Positions 12,664-24,682 are shown, counted from the stretch's first letter. The stretch is 64,000 nt of DNA from Chamaecrista fasciculata (GCA_003254925.1 QANZ01023036.1:51247-115246); one strand, 5' to 3'. The notes: a model not told the origin generated them from the letters alone. A program made the numbers and translations.

Positions 12664-13702
12664 GGTTTTTTTATTTTTATAATACAAAAAATAAAAAAAA
12701 GGAGCCATGTCACCCAACACAAAAAATAATTCCCAAGATGGGTGCCACGTGGCACCCATCTTTTTTTTATTTTTTATTTAAAAAATAAAACTGAAATCGC
12801 AGTCTTTACTGCGATTTCACTGACACATGTGTGTCAGTTGAAATCGCAGTCTTGACTGCGATTTCATGTGTCGGTTTTTCTTTAATTTTTTTTCTAAAAA
12901 TTATTTTAAAAAATAATTTTTTTATTACAATAATATAGAAAAATAAAGTTAAAATTTCGGAGTCTGATCTAAGTTTAGCCAATTAAATGGTACCACCAAC
13001 TTTCGGAGTCTGAAAACACACTTTTTTAATCCTAAAATTATACCATTATGTAGAGCACGATAATTTTCGAATTCAAAAAGTGTGTTCTCAGATTCTGAAA
13101 GTTATACCATTGTGTAGAGCACGAAAAAATAAAAATTTTGATATAAAATTTGTACAAAACGGAGTTCGGATGAAATGAATTTAATCTTGTGTAATATGTA
13201 GAAAATTAGAGAGCTTGAGGAGGGACTAAATTGAACACAATTTTTATTATACAAAGACTATAAATACAATTTGCTCTTTTATCACTAAACTTACTTTTTA
13301 TCAATATTTTTTTTAACCATTTGGAGAGAAATTTTAATTTTTTTTTTAAAAAAATTGGTGGTACCATTTAATTGGCTAAACTTAGATCAAAATGTGTATG
13401 CTATTTTGGGAGTAAATATAATATTTTGGGTCTAACTTTATTTTTCTATATTATTGTAATAAAAAAAATATTTTTTAAAATAATTTTTAAAAAAAAAATA
13501 AAGAAAAACCGGCACATGAAATCGCAGTCAAGACTGCGATTTCAACTGACACACATGTGTCAGTGAAATCGCAGTGAAGACTGCGATTTCAGTTTTATTT
13601 TAAAAAAAAAATAAAAAAAAGATGGGTGCCACATGGCACTTTTTTTGTTGGGTGACATGGCTCCTTTTTTTTTATTTTTTGTATTATAAAAATAAAAAAA
13701 CC
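12664..13702. mobile_element. Large Mutator-like foldback with nested palindromes
   Basis: An exact 10-bp direct repeat, TGATTAACAT, flanks the element (12654-12663 and 13703-13712). Two arms of about 340 bp, starting GGTTTTTTTATTTTTATA, are inverted copies separated by a spacer of about 350 bp. Each arm carries smaller palindromes. 12737-12760 is a perfect 24-bp palindrome around the G-box CACGTG. ACACATGTGT is flanked on both sides by hairpins of GAAATCGCAGT and ACTGCGATTTC. The element is 1,039 bp with no transposase. The 9-10 bp duplication supports the Mutator superfamily. Confidence 0.82.
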
Positions 13703-13712
13703 TGATTAACAT

Positions 13713-13904
13713 ATTAATTTCTAATGACTATCTTATAAAGAAAAATTTAAAATTATGAATAAAGTTTAATGATTCGATTTCTTAAAAGTCATTTATTCTC
13801 TAATTTAGATGAAACGTTGCATTCACAATATTATCATCAAAATGGTCTTTGTCATCAGAAAAGTTATCATCATTGCTTAACAAATTAGTTTATAACTTCA
13901 ACGG
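13713..13904. other. Intergenic, nothing recognised
   Basis: This is AT-rich sequence between the large foldback and the SINE, without coding or repeat signal. Confidence 0.5.
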
Positions 13905-14092
13905 AGTTTGATTGGTGTAGTGATATTAAACAAGTGTCGAGATTAAACAAGTGTCGACATTCAAATCTTGTCTTGTATATGTAGCAATCAATTGGTCTGT
14001 GACAAACCTTTAAATGGAGTTAAGATCCACAGAGGATTAGTTTTTTTGCCTGTCGAACTGAGGGATACCTTGGGCATCCAGAAAAAAAAAAT
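13905..14092 (+). mobile_element. SINE, tRNA-derived, with A-rich tail
   Basis: TTGGTGTAGTGATATTAAAC resembles a pol III A box region and CGACATTCAAATCTTGTC a worn B box. The body continues with GGTCTGTGACAAACCTTTAA, then GGATTAG, CTGTCGAACTGAGGGATACC and a GAAAAAAAAA tail. From memory this body matches SINEs common in legume genomes. A 17-bp unit (ATTAAACAAGTGTCGA plus one base) is duplicated in the head. No protein is encoded. Confidence 0.65.
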
Positions 14093-14330
14093 AGTTTATA
14101 ACTTCCATTGATTTTATTTTGATCCTAAATTATAGGGTGAATTCTATTTTAATCTTTAAACTATTTTTAGTTCTATTTTCATCCTCACTTTTTTACTTTT
14201 TGATCCACCGTTAATCTAAAATGTAATTCAATCCTATTTTTTATGCTATTTTTTGCTTAGATAGTTGAAATGAACGATTATTTTGTTCATATGTATCTTA
14301 ATAAATGAGATAACAAAGCGAAAAAGAAAA

Positions 14331-14671
14331 AGCCAATGCACTTATGATCTCATATCTTTTACTCGGGTCTCAATTTAGTTATGTATTTTTTTTATTGTAC
14401 TTTTGGTCTCATATATCTTGGTTAAGTGCATTGGTCCCATATCTTTTTTGTTGCAGATTTTGTCTCATATATTTGTAAAAAGTTAAACCATTAATTCCAC
14501 AATGTGGAATCTTTTGTAAAAATACGAGATCAATTATGCACTCTGACCAAAAGATATGAGACTGAATCTACAACTTAATCAAAAGATATAGGATCAAAAG
14601 TGTAACAAAAAAAATATGAGACCAAATTGAGACTTAAACAAAAGATACAATACTAAAAATATACTTTGACC
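14331..14671. mobile_element. Mutator-like foldback MITE upstream of the AN gene
   Basis: The arms contain CTCATATCTTTTACTCGG and TTGGTCTCATATAT words on the left and inverted copies (ATATGAGACCAAATTGAGAC, AAAAGATATAGGATC) on the right. A 9-bp direct repeat AAAAGAAAA lies at 14322-14330 and 14672-14680, but it is low-complexity and so weaker evidence than for the other copies. It is 341 bp, non-coding, and ends about 680 bp before the AN start codon. Confidence 0.65.
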
Positions 14672-14929
14672 AAAAGAAAATATTCCTTCATATAGGGGTA
14701 AATTTCTGATTTACTTTTTTCTTTTGGAAACACAATATTTATCTTTTCTCTCTCCAACTTACTTATAATTATAACATATTCTCTCCAACTCACTTATAAT
14801 TATAATATATATGAGAAACAAGGGACAAGATTTAAACTAAAACCCCAAATTATTTCTTCTTTCTTATATTTTGGTTCTATTATAGAGAAAAAGGTTTTTG
14901 ATGCAAAAAAAATTAAACTTTTAGGAGTT

Positions 14930-15085
14930 AAAAATCAATTTTATCTTTTTTTTTTAATGGAAAAATGGATGAAATCTGTTAGGGGACCAACTTTGCCAAG
15001 TTTTACATAACTGGGGGACCAATTTGAAACACTGAGCATATCTGGGGACCAAAATAGGACTTTGGCCAATTTATTTTATATAGTT
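14930..15085. mobile_element. Partial element of the 53926-54214 MITE family
   Basis: The right part (CTGTTAGGGGACCAACTTTG, then ACATAACTGGGGGACCAATT, then GGGGACCAAAATAGGACTTTG) is the inverse of the left arm of the intact copy at 53926-54214. I could not fix the left end, so this copy may be truncated. It lies directly in the upstream region of the AN gene. Confidence 0.55.
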
Positions 15086-15350
15086 CAGGACCAAAGTGAG
15101 GTTTCGACCTCTTAGCAATTAGCACTTAGGAGTCGAGTGCAAAGTAAGCATTTGAAATTACGCCATAGTTTACCTTTACCAATACCCTCAGAGATGTTCA
15201 AAATTACGTCAAAAAGCCACCACATCATCGACGGTAGAAACAATCAACACTGTATGTAACACTCGAAACTCGAAAGAAAGAAAGATCGATCCATCATCTA
15301 TCGCACCAAAGAAAGAGGAAGAAGTAGTCTCAGATCGATCCTCTACGGCA

Positions 15351-18300
15351 ATGTCCCACCGCAACAACCATACTCCTCCTCTCCCTCTCGTCGTAACCCT
15401 AAACTGCATCGATGATTGCGCCTTAGAACACGATTCCCTCGCCGGCGTCGCCGCCGTCGAACACGTCCCTCTCGCCCGATTATCCGACGGCAAGATCGAA
15501 TCCGCCGCCGCCGTCCTCCTTCATTCCCTCGCTTACCTCCCACGCGCCGCCCAACGCCGCCTCCGTTCCTTCCAGCTCATCCTCTGCCTCGGCTCCGCCG
15601 ACCGCGCCGTTGATTCCGCCCTAGCCAATGACCTCGGCCTTCGCCTCGTCCACGTTGACACCTCACGCGCCGAGGAAGTCGCCGATACTGTCATGGCGCT
15701 CTTCCTCGGCTTGCTCCGCCGTACGCACCTCCTCTCGCGCCACACTCTCTCGGCTTCCGGTTGGCTTGGCTCTGTCCAGCCGCTCTGCCGCGGAATGAGG
15801 CGATGTCGAGGTCTCGTGCTCGGGATCGTAGGTAGATCTGCTTCTGCTCGGGCTTTGGCTACTCGTAGCTTGGCCTTCAAGATGAACGTGCTTTACTTCG
15901 ATGCTCAGCAGGTATAATCTCATCTTCTGAGCTTCGATGTCTAGTGTTCTTAGTTTAAGTTTCGTGATTCGCATGACAAATAGTAGGATTTGATGGTCAT
16001 TTGGCGTAAATCTACTCAGTAAATCAGTTAGATACAATGTTCTCCTAACTTGTGCTGTTCTCCATTTCTTTTTCCCTTGTTCTGCAGCTGCTTGTAATCT
16101 GAAATGTTGTGTACTTGACTTGAACTAGTATTCATATTGCTTCAGCCTTGGCTAATAAAGTGTTATATGTTGTTTAATGCGCATATTTCCCTAGTAATTC
16201 CATACTACATATACAATATTTGGACAGAGATATTGCAGAAATTTGTGTTTGATATGTCATAACCAACATAGGAACATTGGTTTATCTCACATATTTCTTG
16301 CTCGATATTCTTATAAATAGTCTCCAAGAACTTTGGAATTCAGGATGTACAGGTGTAGTTAATTTATTTTGTGAGGTGTGTCTTTTTGCTGAATTGATCT
16401 TCAAATTGGCTGTAAATATGTGCTTTATGGAATTTTTGTTCAGTAATAACATTATTTTTTGGCCAACAGTAATAACATCATCTTGATTCCTGCTTTTATA
16501 CAAGATCCAAATCCAATGCTTAGAATTTCTCAGTATCCAGTTATCAACTTTTGAACCTGGCAATAGCAGGAAAAAGTAGGTCGGTCTTCCATAAACTTCC
16601 CTCCTGCAGCACGAAGAATGGAAACTCTTAATGATTTACTTGCTGCAAGTGACCTTATATCACTTCACTGTGCTCTGACAAATGAAACAATTCAAATTAT
16701 CAATGCCGAGTGTCTACAGCATGTTAAACCTGGTATATACTATGTACATAAACATATTTCAGAGATTTTTCCTTTCATAATATCATTTGTCATGGTTGGT
16801 ATTCTCTGAATGAATTTATAATTTTTTTATCTAATGACTTCACAGGAGCTTTTCTTGTAAATACTGGAAGTAGTCAGCTATTGGATGATTGTGCTGTGAA
16901 GCAGCTCTTGATTGATGGAACCTTAGCTGGATGTGCTTTGGATGGTGCGGAAGGACCCCAATGGATGGAAGCATGGGTATGGCAACTGTAGGATTTTAAT
17001 TCTTTAAGTTTTAGGGTTATAACATTCAGGCTTCAGAGTGAAATACCTCCCAGTCTGATCAGTAGGAGAAATTTTGTTTGATATTCAATTGTTTATGCAT
17101 TTCCATGACCTCACACACATCTCCTTCTGATAATAATCAGCACAATGTCTGCTCTGGGTGCAGAGATGCTGTAAGAATTGAGGTTCATTATCACCAACAT
17201 CCTACTGCCTTATCAAACAATATAAACCCCCCACCCTGCCACCCTCCTCCCCCACACAGAAAAGAAACAAATTAAAGTGGGACAATTTGGATCTAGTGAT
17301 AGTCCAAACTCCAAAAGCAAGGTCAAGTTCAAATTGGTTTTGATTGTTGCTCATTAGGGAGAGAACTGTATGGTGAATTTAAATTGGTATTGGTGTGCTT
17401 ATGTTCATCAACCTAATTCAGTTTTCATGATTTGCTATTCATATTGTATGGACTAATCCAATTTGGAGGTAAAATGGTACTAATTGATATTAATGTAATG
17501 TAATTTAACTTTTGTCTGCTTCAGGTAAAGGAGATGCCTAATGTGTTGATACTTCCACGAAGTGCAGATTACAGTGAAGAAGTTTGGATGGAGATAAGGG
17601 AGAAAGCTATATCTATATTGCAGACATATTTCTTTGATGGAATTATTCCCAAAAATGCCGTATCTGATGATGAACTAGAGAGTGAAATTGGTGATGACAA
17701 CGAACAATCTGATCAACAGGACAAAGAAAATTCTCTGCAGATCTGTGTTAGGGAGACCACAGATGACATTCACTTAAGCCCTGAAAGCTCTCTAAAGAAA
17801 GGGGCCAATCAAGTAAAAGAGTCTTCCTCCCAGCATCAGGTTTCTGGTACAACTCAGAGTAGCACGGTTCGATCTGATGGAAGACGCAGTAGGTCAGGTA
17901 AAAAGGCTAAAAAGAGGCATACACGCCAAAAGGCCCTGCAAAAAGCTGAAGATCCTTCTGCATTGGAGAAAGAAAGTACGTCACAGAGAGAAGAGGATAC
18001 TGCTATGAGTGGCACAGATCAAGCTTTGAGCTCCAGCTCTCGATGTCCTTCCCCTGAAGGTTCACGAAGTAGAAAAACTCCAATAGAGTCTATACAAGAA
18101 TCAACTACTAGCCAAATACTAAAGTCAAGCATGCGGCTTAATGGAAATTGTAGTGAAGTTCTGAGAGATGGCTATATTATAGCACTATATGCAAGGGACC
18201 ACCCTACACTCCATGTTTCCAGGCAAAGAGTTAAAGGTGGAGGTTGGTTTTTAGATTCCATGTTCAATGTATCAAAGAGAGACCCTGCTGCACAGTTCCT

Positions 18301-19347
18301 CATCATCTTCAGGAACAAGGTTTGTTTCAAAAGAATTTAGTTCTTACTAAGGAACTTATAGTCCATCATATGCATTAAATAGTGACTGAAAGTAGTACAT
18401 CCTGGGTTAAAATTGATGTCAACTAGCTGACATTGCTTATCAATACCTTTTTCTTTTTCTTCAGGATACAATTGGTTTGCGATCTCTTGCTTCTGGTGGA
18501 AAGTTATTGCAGGTAATTGCATTATCGCAAATAGTTTCTCAAATCTGATTAAAAGTTTCTCTTTGACACTAAATTATTATGTTTGTCAAAGATTCTTTTG
18601 TTTGCTTCCTTGTTTCTGTGTTTAGAGTAATTGATTCTAGATGGGAGATGCAACTGTATTATTATGAGTTAGAATAAATATGTATAACAATTGCTGTATT
18701 TGATCTTGCAGATCAATAGAAGAATGGAATTTGTATTTGCCAGCCATAGTTTTGATGTTTGGGAGAACTGGACACTAGAAGGTTCCTTAGAGGAATGTAG
18801 GCTGGTCAACTGTAGAAATTCATCTGTAAGTACTCTCTGTTTTTCTTAAATAAATTTGTTGCATATTCTATACAACAATTATACTATGAGACATTTTAGC
18901 TGGCTACAAGTGGTGTTGAGGATTTCCTAAACGGATTTTACGGCCATATCTGGAAATTTTATCCCTCAAAGCAATATTCAGATTATAAGAAAAGTTTGGA
19001 GAGCAACCAACTAAAGGATGTCAATCAAGAGCTTTTGTTTTAATAACTTAGATCTTCTATTAACTTAAATATATTATACTTCAAAGACAGTTTACATTGT
19101 AAACTCACCTACTCATGGTCTCGAATTGTGATATCCAATGATGTTCTGTTTGTAATATCAAAGCTTTTTAGATGTCTCTTGTGATATACTCATCCAAGTG
19201 GTTTAGTTTGATAGAACCTGCAAACAAATGATATGCTTCATGTCTGATTTTCCTCTTTATTTATATGAAATGTAGGCTGTTTTGGATATTCGCATCGAGA
19301 TTCTGGCAACTGTGGGCGAGGACGGAGTTACTCGCTGGCTTGACTAG
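15351..19347 (+). CDS. AN: ANGUSTIFOLIA, plant CtBP/BARS-like protein
   Basis: Plant CtBP homologue that controls leaf cell shape, microtubule order and gene expression. In Arabidopsis it acts largely in the cytoplasm around the Golgi and also as a co-repressor partner. Exons read as 15351-15911, 16570-16732, 16846-16976, 17525-18319, 18465-18512, 18712-18825 and 19276-19347, all GT-AG and in frame, giving 627 residues, the usual length. Residues 1-340 form the D-2-hydroxyacid-dehydrogenase-like region, with a dinucleotide-binding motif GIVGRSAS at about 158 and PQWMEAWVKEMPNVLILPRS across the exon 3/4 junction. A basic signal RRSRSGKKAKKRH lies at about 405-417, followed by the plant-specific C-terminal part ending TRWLD. 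The CtBP catalytic His position reads Arg (PRSADYSEE), as in other plant AN proteins. Exon 1 is much GC-richer than its surroundings. The start aligns with the MPHR start of the Arabidopsis protein, and no earlier in-frame ATG is seen. Confidence 0.95.
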
Positions 19348-20290
19348 AATATTGCTAGAAAGGAGTGTGACAAGGTGTGTAATGTTATCTTTAAGGAAGA
19401 AAGGAGTGTATTTGATAGTGTAGACTATAGAGTGATGTTTCTTGTTTCCACAGACACATGGCCTTTTCTTTACATGATGTATTTTTTATTTTGAGGAAAT
19501 TAATCTTATTTTATTTGCGTGATGGAGACGAACTTGGCTTTTCTTTCGTATTTGCAATTTTGATATTTCACCCTTTAGGAATTATTCTAGCTGCTAAAGA
19601 ACTATAGGTAAAACCATAATTGAATTTGCGTGAAGGGCCTAGGGTAAAAGAAACCTATTTTTTTGTTTTTAAATGCTACTTTTTATTTTACTGTTGGACA
19701 GGTAAATAAATTTTCGGTGATAAGGTTATTTTTTCTTGTAGCTATATATAGGTGAGAAAAAATGAAATAAAATGGTAATATGATTTACTTCCATTTTTTT
19801 TTAAATTAATGAACATGTTTTCAAATTTTTTAAGAAATGAACGAGCTGGATGCGATGAGCATAATAAGAAAATTCATTATTTAAGGTAATATATTAAAAT
19901 AAAATATGAAGTATAAAAAAAATTATGCAAAATTACTATTATTGATGTACAAAAAGGATATTGATAACACAATTGTTTGAGCAATCTATTTGGAACGAAA
20001 ATTTGAATTTGGAAGTCACATTTTCGAGATACATTTATCATTGGTAAAGTTAAGGATTTCTTACTCAAGTCACATGTATATTTATAACAATAAAAAATTG
20101 ATTATTGATCGAAAGAAACTTATCCAATAATACAGCAGGAATATATGATGAGTAAGAGAAGCACGTGAACCACTTAAAAACGAAGTAGTTGAGGGATACT
20201 GGAAAATTGATAGGTCTATACGTGACTCATGCATGAACTATGAAAATGTATGAAGGCATGAAAGAAATATAAAAATGTTGAAAAAATAAT
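19348..20290. other. AN 3' UTR and intergenic region
   Basis: The AN 3' untranslated region probably runs to about 19.5 kb, to judge by GT-rich transcribed-looking sequence. The rest is AT-rich DNA with no gene signal. A 63-codon minus-strand frame at 19877-20068 has no recognisable features. Confidence 0.45.
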
Positions 20291-20786
20291 GGGCTTAAAC
20301 CTCAAATTGGTCTATGTTTCATTTATATTAGATTAGTCCTATACATTTCTATAATTTTTTATATTGATCTAAAAAATATGAAATATAGCTATATTTCTTT
20401 CATTTCAAATTCGAATGCGACGAATTCAAAGCTGCAAGTTTCTTTTAACTAGTACTTTGAGGTAATCAACAAACGATGTCAAATTGAGTTCTGCAAGTGG
20501 TTAACTTATTTCACATTTAAATAAATGAAGTTGGTTATATACTTATATCTCAATTGCTTTAAGTCTGAATGTAACAAGTTCGAAACTATGTATTAACTCT
20601 TGAAGGCTTTTTTCTTTGTTCAGTTGAGATCGATAATTAATAAGGTCAAATTGTGTTTCAAAAGTAGGTTTGAGACCAACTTAAAGAAATTATGAAAACA
20701 TTTAAAACCAACAAGAAACAACTGAGACATAAGGGACCTATTTGAAATCCACAACATACATAAAGGACCAATTTGAGGTTTTGCCC
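20291..20786. mobile_element. Mutator-like foldback element beside the tRNA gene
   Basis: An exact 9-bp direct repeat, AAAAATAAT, flanks the element (20282-20290 and 20787-20795). The termini are GGGCTTAAACCTCAAATTGG on the left and GGGCAAAACCTCAAATTGG on the right (other strand). It is 496 bp and non-coding. It ends 19 bp from the 3' side of the tRNA-Gly gene. Confidence 0.82.
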
Positions 20787-20805
20787 AAAAATAATAAAAT
20801 ATAAT

Positions 20806-20876
20806 GCGTTTGCCGGGAGTCGAACCCGGGTCTATTGCTTGGAAGGCAATTATCCTAACCGTTGGACTACAAACGC
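20806..20876 (-). tRNA. trnG-UCC (nuclear): tRNA-Gly (anticodon TCC)
   Basis: Read on the minus strand, the sequence folds as a complete cloverleaf. The acceptor stem is GCGTTTG with CAAACGC, the anticodon stem ATTGC with GCAAT encloses the loop CTTCCAA (anticodon TCC), and the T arm is CCGGGTTCGACTCCCGG with a perfect B box GGTTCGACTCC. The A box region TAGTCCAACGGTTAGGAT is intact. It is 71 bases, has no intron and does not encode CCA, as expected for a nuclear gene. T-rich sequence downstream on the minus strand (TATTTTATTATTTTTGGG) can serve as the pol III terminator. Confidence 0.96.
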
Positions 20877-21105
20877 TTTTCGATGACAATTTCCCATATT
20901 ACAAATATTTTATTGTTTCACTAACAATCAAAGACTATAATGAGATTTTTTGGATGCACATATTCCAGTTTTACTCACTAAAGTTCGAATTCGGCCTCCG
21001 CTTGAAAGGGAAAATGAAGAACAACAGGGAGTCAAGCTAGTTAGAAATTTGAAATCAGAGTTAGAATTCATAGATATTAGGTTGGCTTTGAGCTAAAATC
21101 CAAAA

Positions 21106-24100
21106 ATGGATATTCTATATGTTTCGCCTGCATTCTCCAAATTCAAATCCTTCGCCATTCTTAAACCTCAAAGAAACCTTATACACCATTTTCCCATAAA
21201 CCTCAAATTACCCAATTCGTCCTACAAAACACCTCATTCTATTCTTCCTTCATCTTCTTCTTCTTTCAGTTTCTGTAATTATTTATCCTCAAGGGTTTTC
21301 GCAACTTCAACTGCTACAGACACGTCGTTTGTTTCTTCCTCTACTGACAACCGCCGTTGGATAGTAATCATGGAGAAGCCTCCGCAAGGTGTCGATTCAA
21401 GGAAACAAGTCATTGATTATTATGTTCAAACTCTGCAAGGAGTTCTCGGGAGGTATATTGTTTTATGAGTTTTATTGTGTGCCGATTCATTGTTTTTACT
21501 TTTTATATTTTCTCTTTTATACCTAAAGCTGCTACGGATTTGGTTCATACAGTGAGGAAGAAGCTCAAATGTGTATTTATGATGCTTCCTGGGATACCCA
21601 CTTCGGTTTTTGTTGTGACATCGATGAAGAAACTTCCATCCAGCTTGCTCGTAAGTTATTCTTTTAAGATTGTCAAAAGCACTTTTTTAAGTTCCTAAAC
21701 TTTACATTAAATTTTAATTTCGTCCCCATGTCAATTTTGTATATAAAGTTTCATATTTTGATTAACTTTATCCTTTACCTTAACTACATCTAATAAATTA
21801 GCAGCAAATTCTAAGCTTTGACATGTAATGTAAAATTACTTGAAAAAATAAATCCAACTCATATTGAAAAACAATTGAAATTTATTGTTAATTCATTGGA
21901 TGAAGTTTAGGCCAAAAAATAAAATCGATCAAAATGTAAAACTTTAGGGATAAAATTAACAATAAACAAACTTTGGGGATAGAATTGAAAATTAATGTAA
22001 AGTTTGGAGACCAGAAGGTACTGTTGCTTTTAAGATTTCATGAGTAACCTGAACGTTTTATCTATGAATTGTCAGTCTTACTAGATGAATGACACACTTA
22101 AATCTTTACACATTAGTTCTTCAAGTACCCCTGGGTCTTTCCACAAAGAAAAAGGTGTTTTGTTTTTTATTTGCAGGGATAACTTATGCTCTCCCTGGTT
22201 TTTAGGGATAAAACCGAATGAGCCTAACAATTCAGGCATCAAATTGTCAGTTACTGTTTTTTTCGTTTTGTCTAGTTAGCTTGGTTCCTTGATATGTAGT
22301 CTCATCTTAGGATAAATGCAGCCATATATAGTTTTGAGTTGTTAGAGGTGTTATCAACTTTCCATGGATGATATTGTTGAAGTTAAAGTAACTATTTTGT
22401 ATATTTGTTTCTAGGTTTACCAGGGGTGGTATCAGTTAAACCTGATCCCAATTTTGACTCTCCGGTGAAGGATTATAGATCATCAAATGGGCAGGCAGAT
22501 AATTTCTCAAAACTACAAGCTGGAGCTGCTTTGTTGTTCCCTCAGGGGAATTCGAAGCACTGGCTTGTTAGAATGGATAAACCCGGGGTTGGGGTTGTTA
22601 CAAAGGCTCAAGTTGTGGATTATTATGCTCAAATCCTAACCAAAGTCATGGGAAAGTAGGTGACATTTTTTAGCCCTACTGTTTTTGCTTTGTCGCACAT
22701 CTATCCTTTCCCTCAATATTAGTGACAAATATTGTGTGCAGTGAGAAGGATGCACAAATGTGTATATATCATGTTTCCTGGAAAGCAAACTTTGGTTTTT
22801 GTTGTGAACTTGATGAGGATTGTGCACGAGAGCTAGCTGGTTAGATTTCTGAAACTGACTTTTTTTTTTCAATCAAAATATCAATGCAATCACCATATTT
22901 GATAAATGCTTCTTATGGTGCAGGCGTGCCTGGTGTCGTATCAGTTCAGCCGGATAATAATTTTGAGTCAGAAATTAAGGATTATGGAGGTTTGCCACAT
23001 TCTCTGTTGCTGCACTTTTCTCTTTTTCTTTTCATGGGAACTTACTTTTAAATTTAGAAGCTATCCGTAATTACAATTATAGAGGCTGAAATGGCATAAT
23101 CCCCTTTTGTGTATGTATCATACATTGTCTCTGAGCAAATAGCTTCGTGACAATGTGGTATATCATGGTGATTTTGAAAACTGTTCTGAGTAACTTTCTC
23201 TTTGGTAAGTCAATGATATCGAGATATTGTGAACATTGTATTAGCTATATTGCAGAGTGAAAATTGTGCAAAACTCATTTCCCTGTTTCATGATTTAATT
23301 TCTTTAGAAATCTAAACTTTCTATTTTCAACGAACTATACATCTTACAGGTAGTAACTTGGAAAGCAGTTTGGATGTCGTGAACTCTTCTGAAGCAAGTG
23401 AGGCAACTCCTTTAAAAACAAAAAAACTTTTCGTGACAGGTATGCTCACTAAAACATGGTTATAGACACATCTTTCTCATATGATACCCATAAAATTAAA
23501 GATTCCGTGCGCATTATTATGGCAAGAGTATGTACTTTGGTAGATATGACATTTTACTTCATATTTTAGCATTCCCTATTCTTTTGGGAGACGAAACCAC
23601 TTGACAGTTATTTCAATTTCATCAGGTCTATCATTTTATACATCTGAGAAAACCTTGCGTGCAGCATTTGAAGGCTTTGGTGAGCTTGTTGAAGGTAGGT
23701 ACCTTCAGTTGTGTGTGTGTATATAAATATTCTCACACTGATTTCTTTGCTCATAAATATTCTGTCTCAGACATAAATGGAGTGACATGTTAGACTTTGC
23801 TGTCACTAATAGATGTTTATGCTTAACAGTTAAAGTTATTATGGATAAAATTTCTAAAAGGTCCAAAGGTTATGCATTTGTGGAATACACGACAGAGGAG
23901 GCTGCAGCTGCAGCACAGAAAGAGATGAATGGCAAGGTAAATTCATCTTTCTCTCTCTTTCTCGCTCCCACACACAAATAAATCCTTCCAATGCATTTGT
24001 TCTGCTTCATAATTGTCCTAGAGGAAGAGAGAAAAAGAAAGGATTCAACAATACAGAAAGAATTAAGTTTTGAATATTCAATAGTAATGTTAATCTGCAG

Positions 24101-24187
24101 ATTATCAATGGCTGGATGATAGTTGTTGATGTTGCCAAGAGTAGCCCGCCAAAATACAACAGGGGTCACGGTAGATCGGTCGCCTAA
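21106..24187 (+). CDS. ORRM1: ORRM1-like organelle RRM protein with two RIP/MORF-like domains
   Basis: Chloroplast C-to-U RNA-editing factor. ORRM1 in Arabidopsis is needed at many plastid sites and works with PPR editing proteins. Exons: 21106-21452, 21553-21650, 22415-22655, 22742-22839, 22924-22989, 23350-23439, 23626-23694, 23830-23936 and 24101-24187, all GT-AG, giving 400 residues. Residues 1 to about 75 are Ser/Thr-rich and basic, fitting a transit peptide. Two tandem RIP-like domains follow: RRWIVIMEKPP at about 83 with QMCIYDASWDTHFGFCCDID, and KHWLVRMDKPG at about 196 with QMCIYHVSWKANFGFCCELD. The C-terminal RRM (about 307-385) has RNP2 LFVTGL and RNP1 KGYAFVEY. The two RIP halves are split by introns at equivalent places, as expected from an internal duplication. 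Intron 2 carries a MITE. Pieces of the gene are copied downstream (see 34309 and 35136). Confidence 0.93.
21675..22031. mobile_element. AAAGTACT-family MITE inside ORRM1-like intron 2
   Basis: The left end AAAAGCACTTTTTTAAGTTC, followed by CTAAACTTTACATTAAATTT, is inverted at the right end (AATTAATGTAAAGTTTGG, then TACTGTTGCTTTT). The flanks AAGATTGTC and AAGATTTCA could be a diverged 9-bp duplication. It is about 357 bp, non-coding, and removed with the intron. Confidence 0.6.
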
Positions 24188-24359
24188 CAAGAAAAAGTGT
24201 GTTTGTCTGAGAGCTAAATGCAATGCATGCTTGATTCAAATACATTTGGCTGGGAGGAAGTATGAAAAGGGCAAGTGAAATTGACTCTAAACTGTTTCTC
24301 TTACATTACTATTCTTTCTCACTAGCTATAATCTGATTTCAAATATTTCTTTCATGGCA

Positions 24360-24682
24360 AAAGCACCTTATTTGTTTTCAAACTTTACATCAATTTTCAA
24401 TCATGTCCTTAAAGTTTGTATTCTGTCATTTTCGTCCCCATTCGATTTTATTTCTTGTCCTTACTGCGTCAAATGACTTGACAACAGATTCTAATATCTT
24501 GTTGATACTTTTAGAATTTATTGTCAAATATGTCCCCTAAGTTGGGGTTCATTATAAAACATGCGGAGTATGCAGTTAAGTCATTTGACAAAGTTAGGGC
24601 AAGGGATAAAATCGACCAAAATATAAAACTTTGAGAACGAAATCAAAAATTGATGTAAGTTTGAGGATGAAATATGTATTTC
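24360..24682. mobile_element. AAAGTACT-family MITE in the ORRM1-like 3' flank
   Basis: The left arm (CAAACTTTACATCAATTTTC, then AATCATGTCCTTAAAGTTTG) is mirrored by the right arm (AAAACTTTGAGAACGAAATC, then AAAAATTGATGTAAGTTTGA). It sits about 170 bp after the stop codon and is copied with the flank at 35415-35735 and, in part, near 30820-30890. Confidence 0.55.

Noticed and set aside
15209-16037. Several minus- and plus-strand frames over AN exon 1
   Set aside because: They are shadows of the GC-rich AN exon in other frames, and the AN frame has clear family identity.
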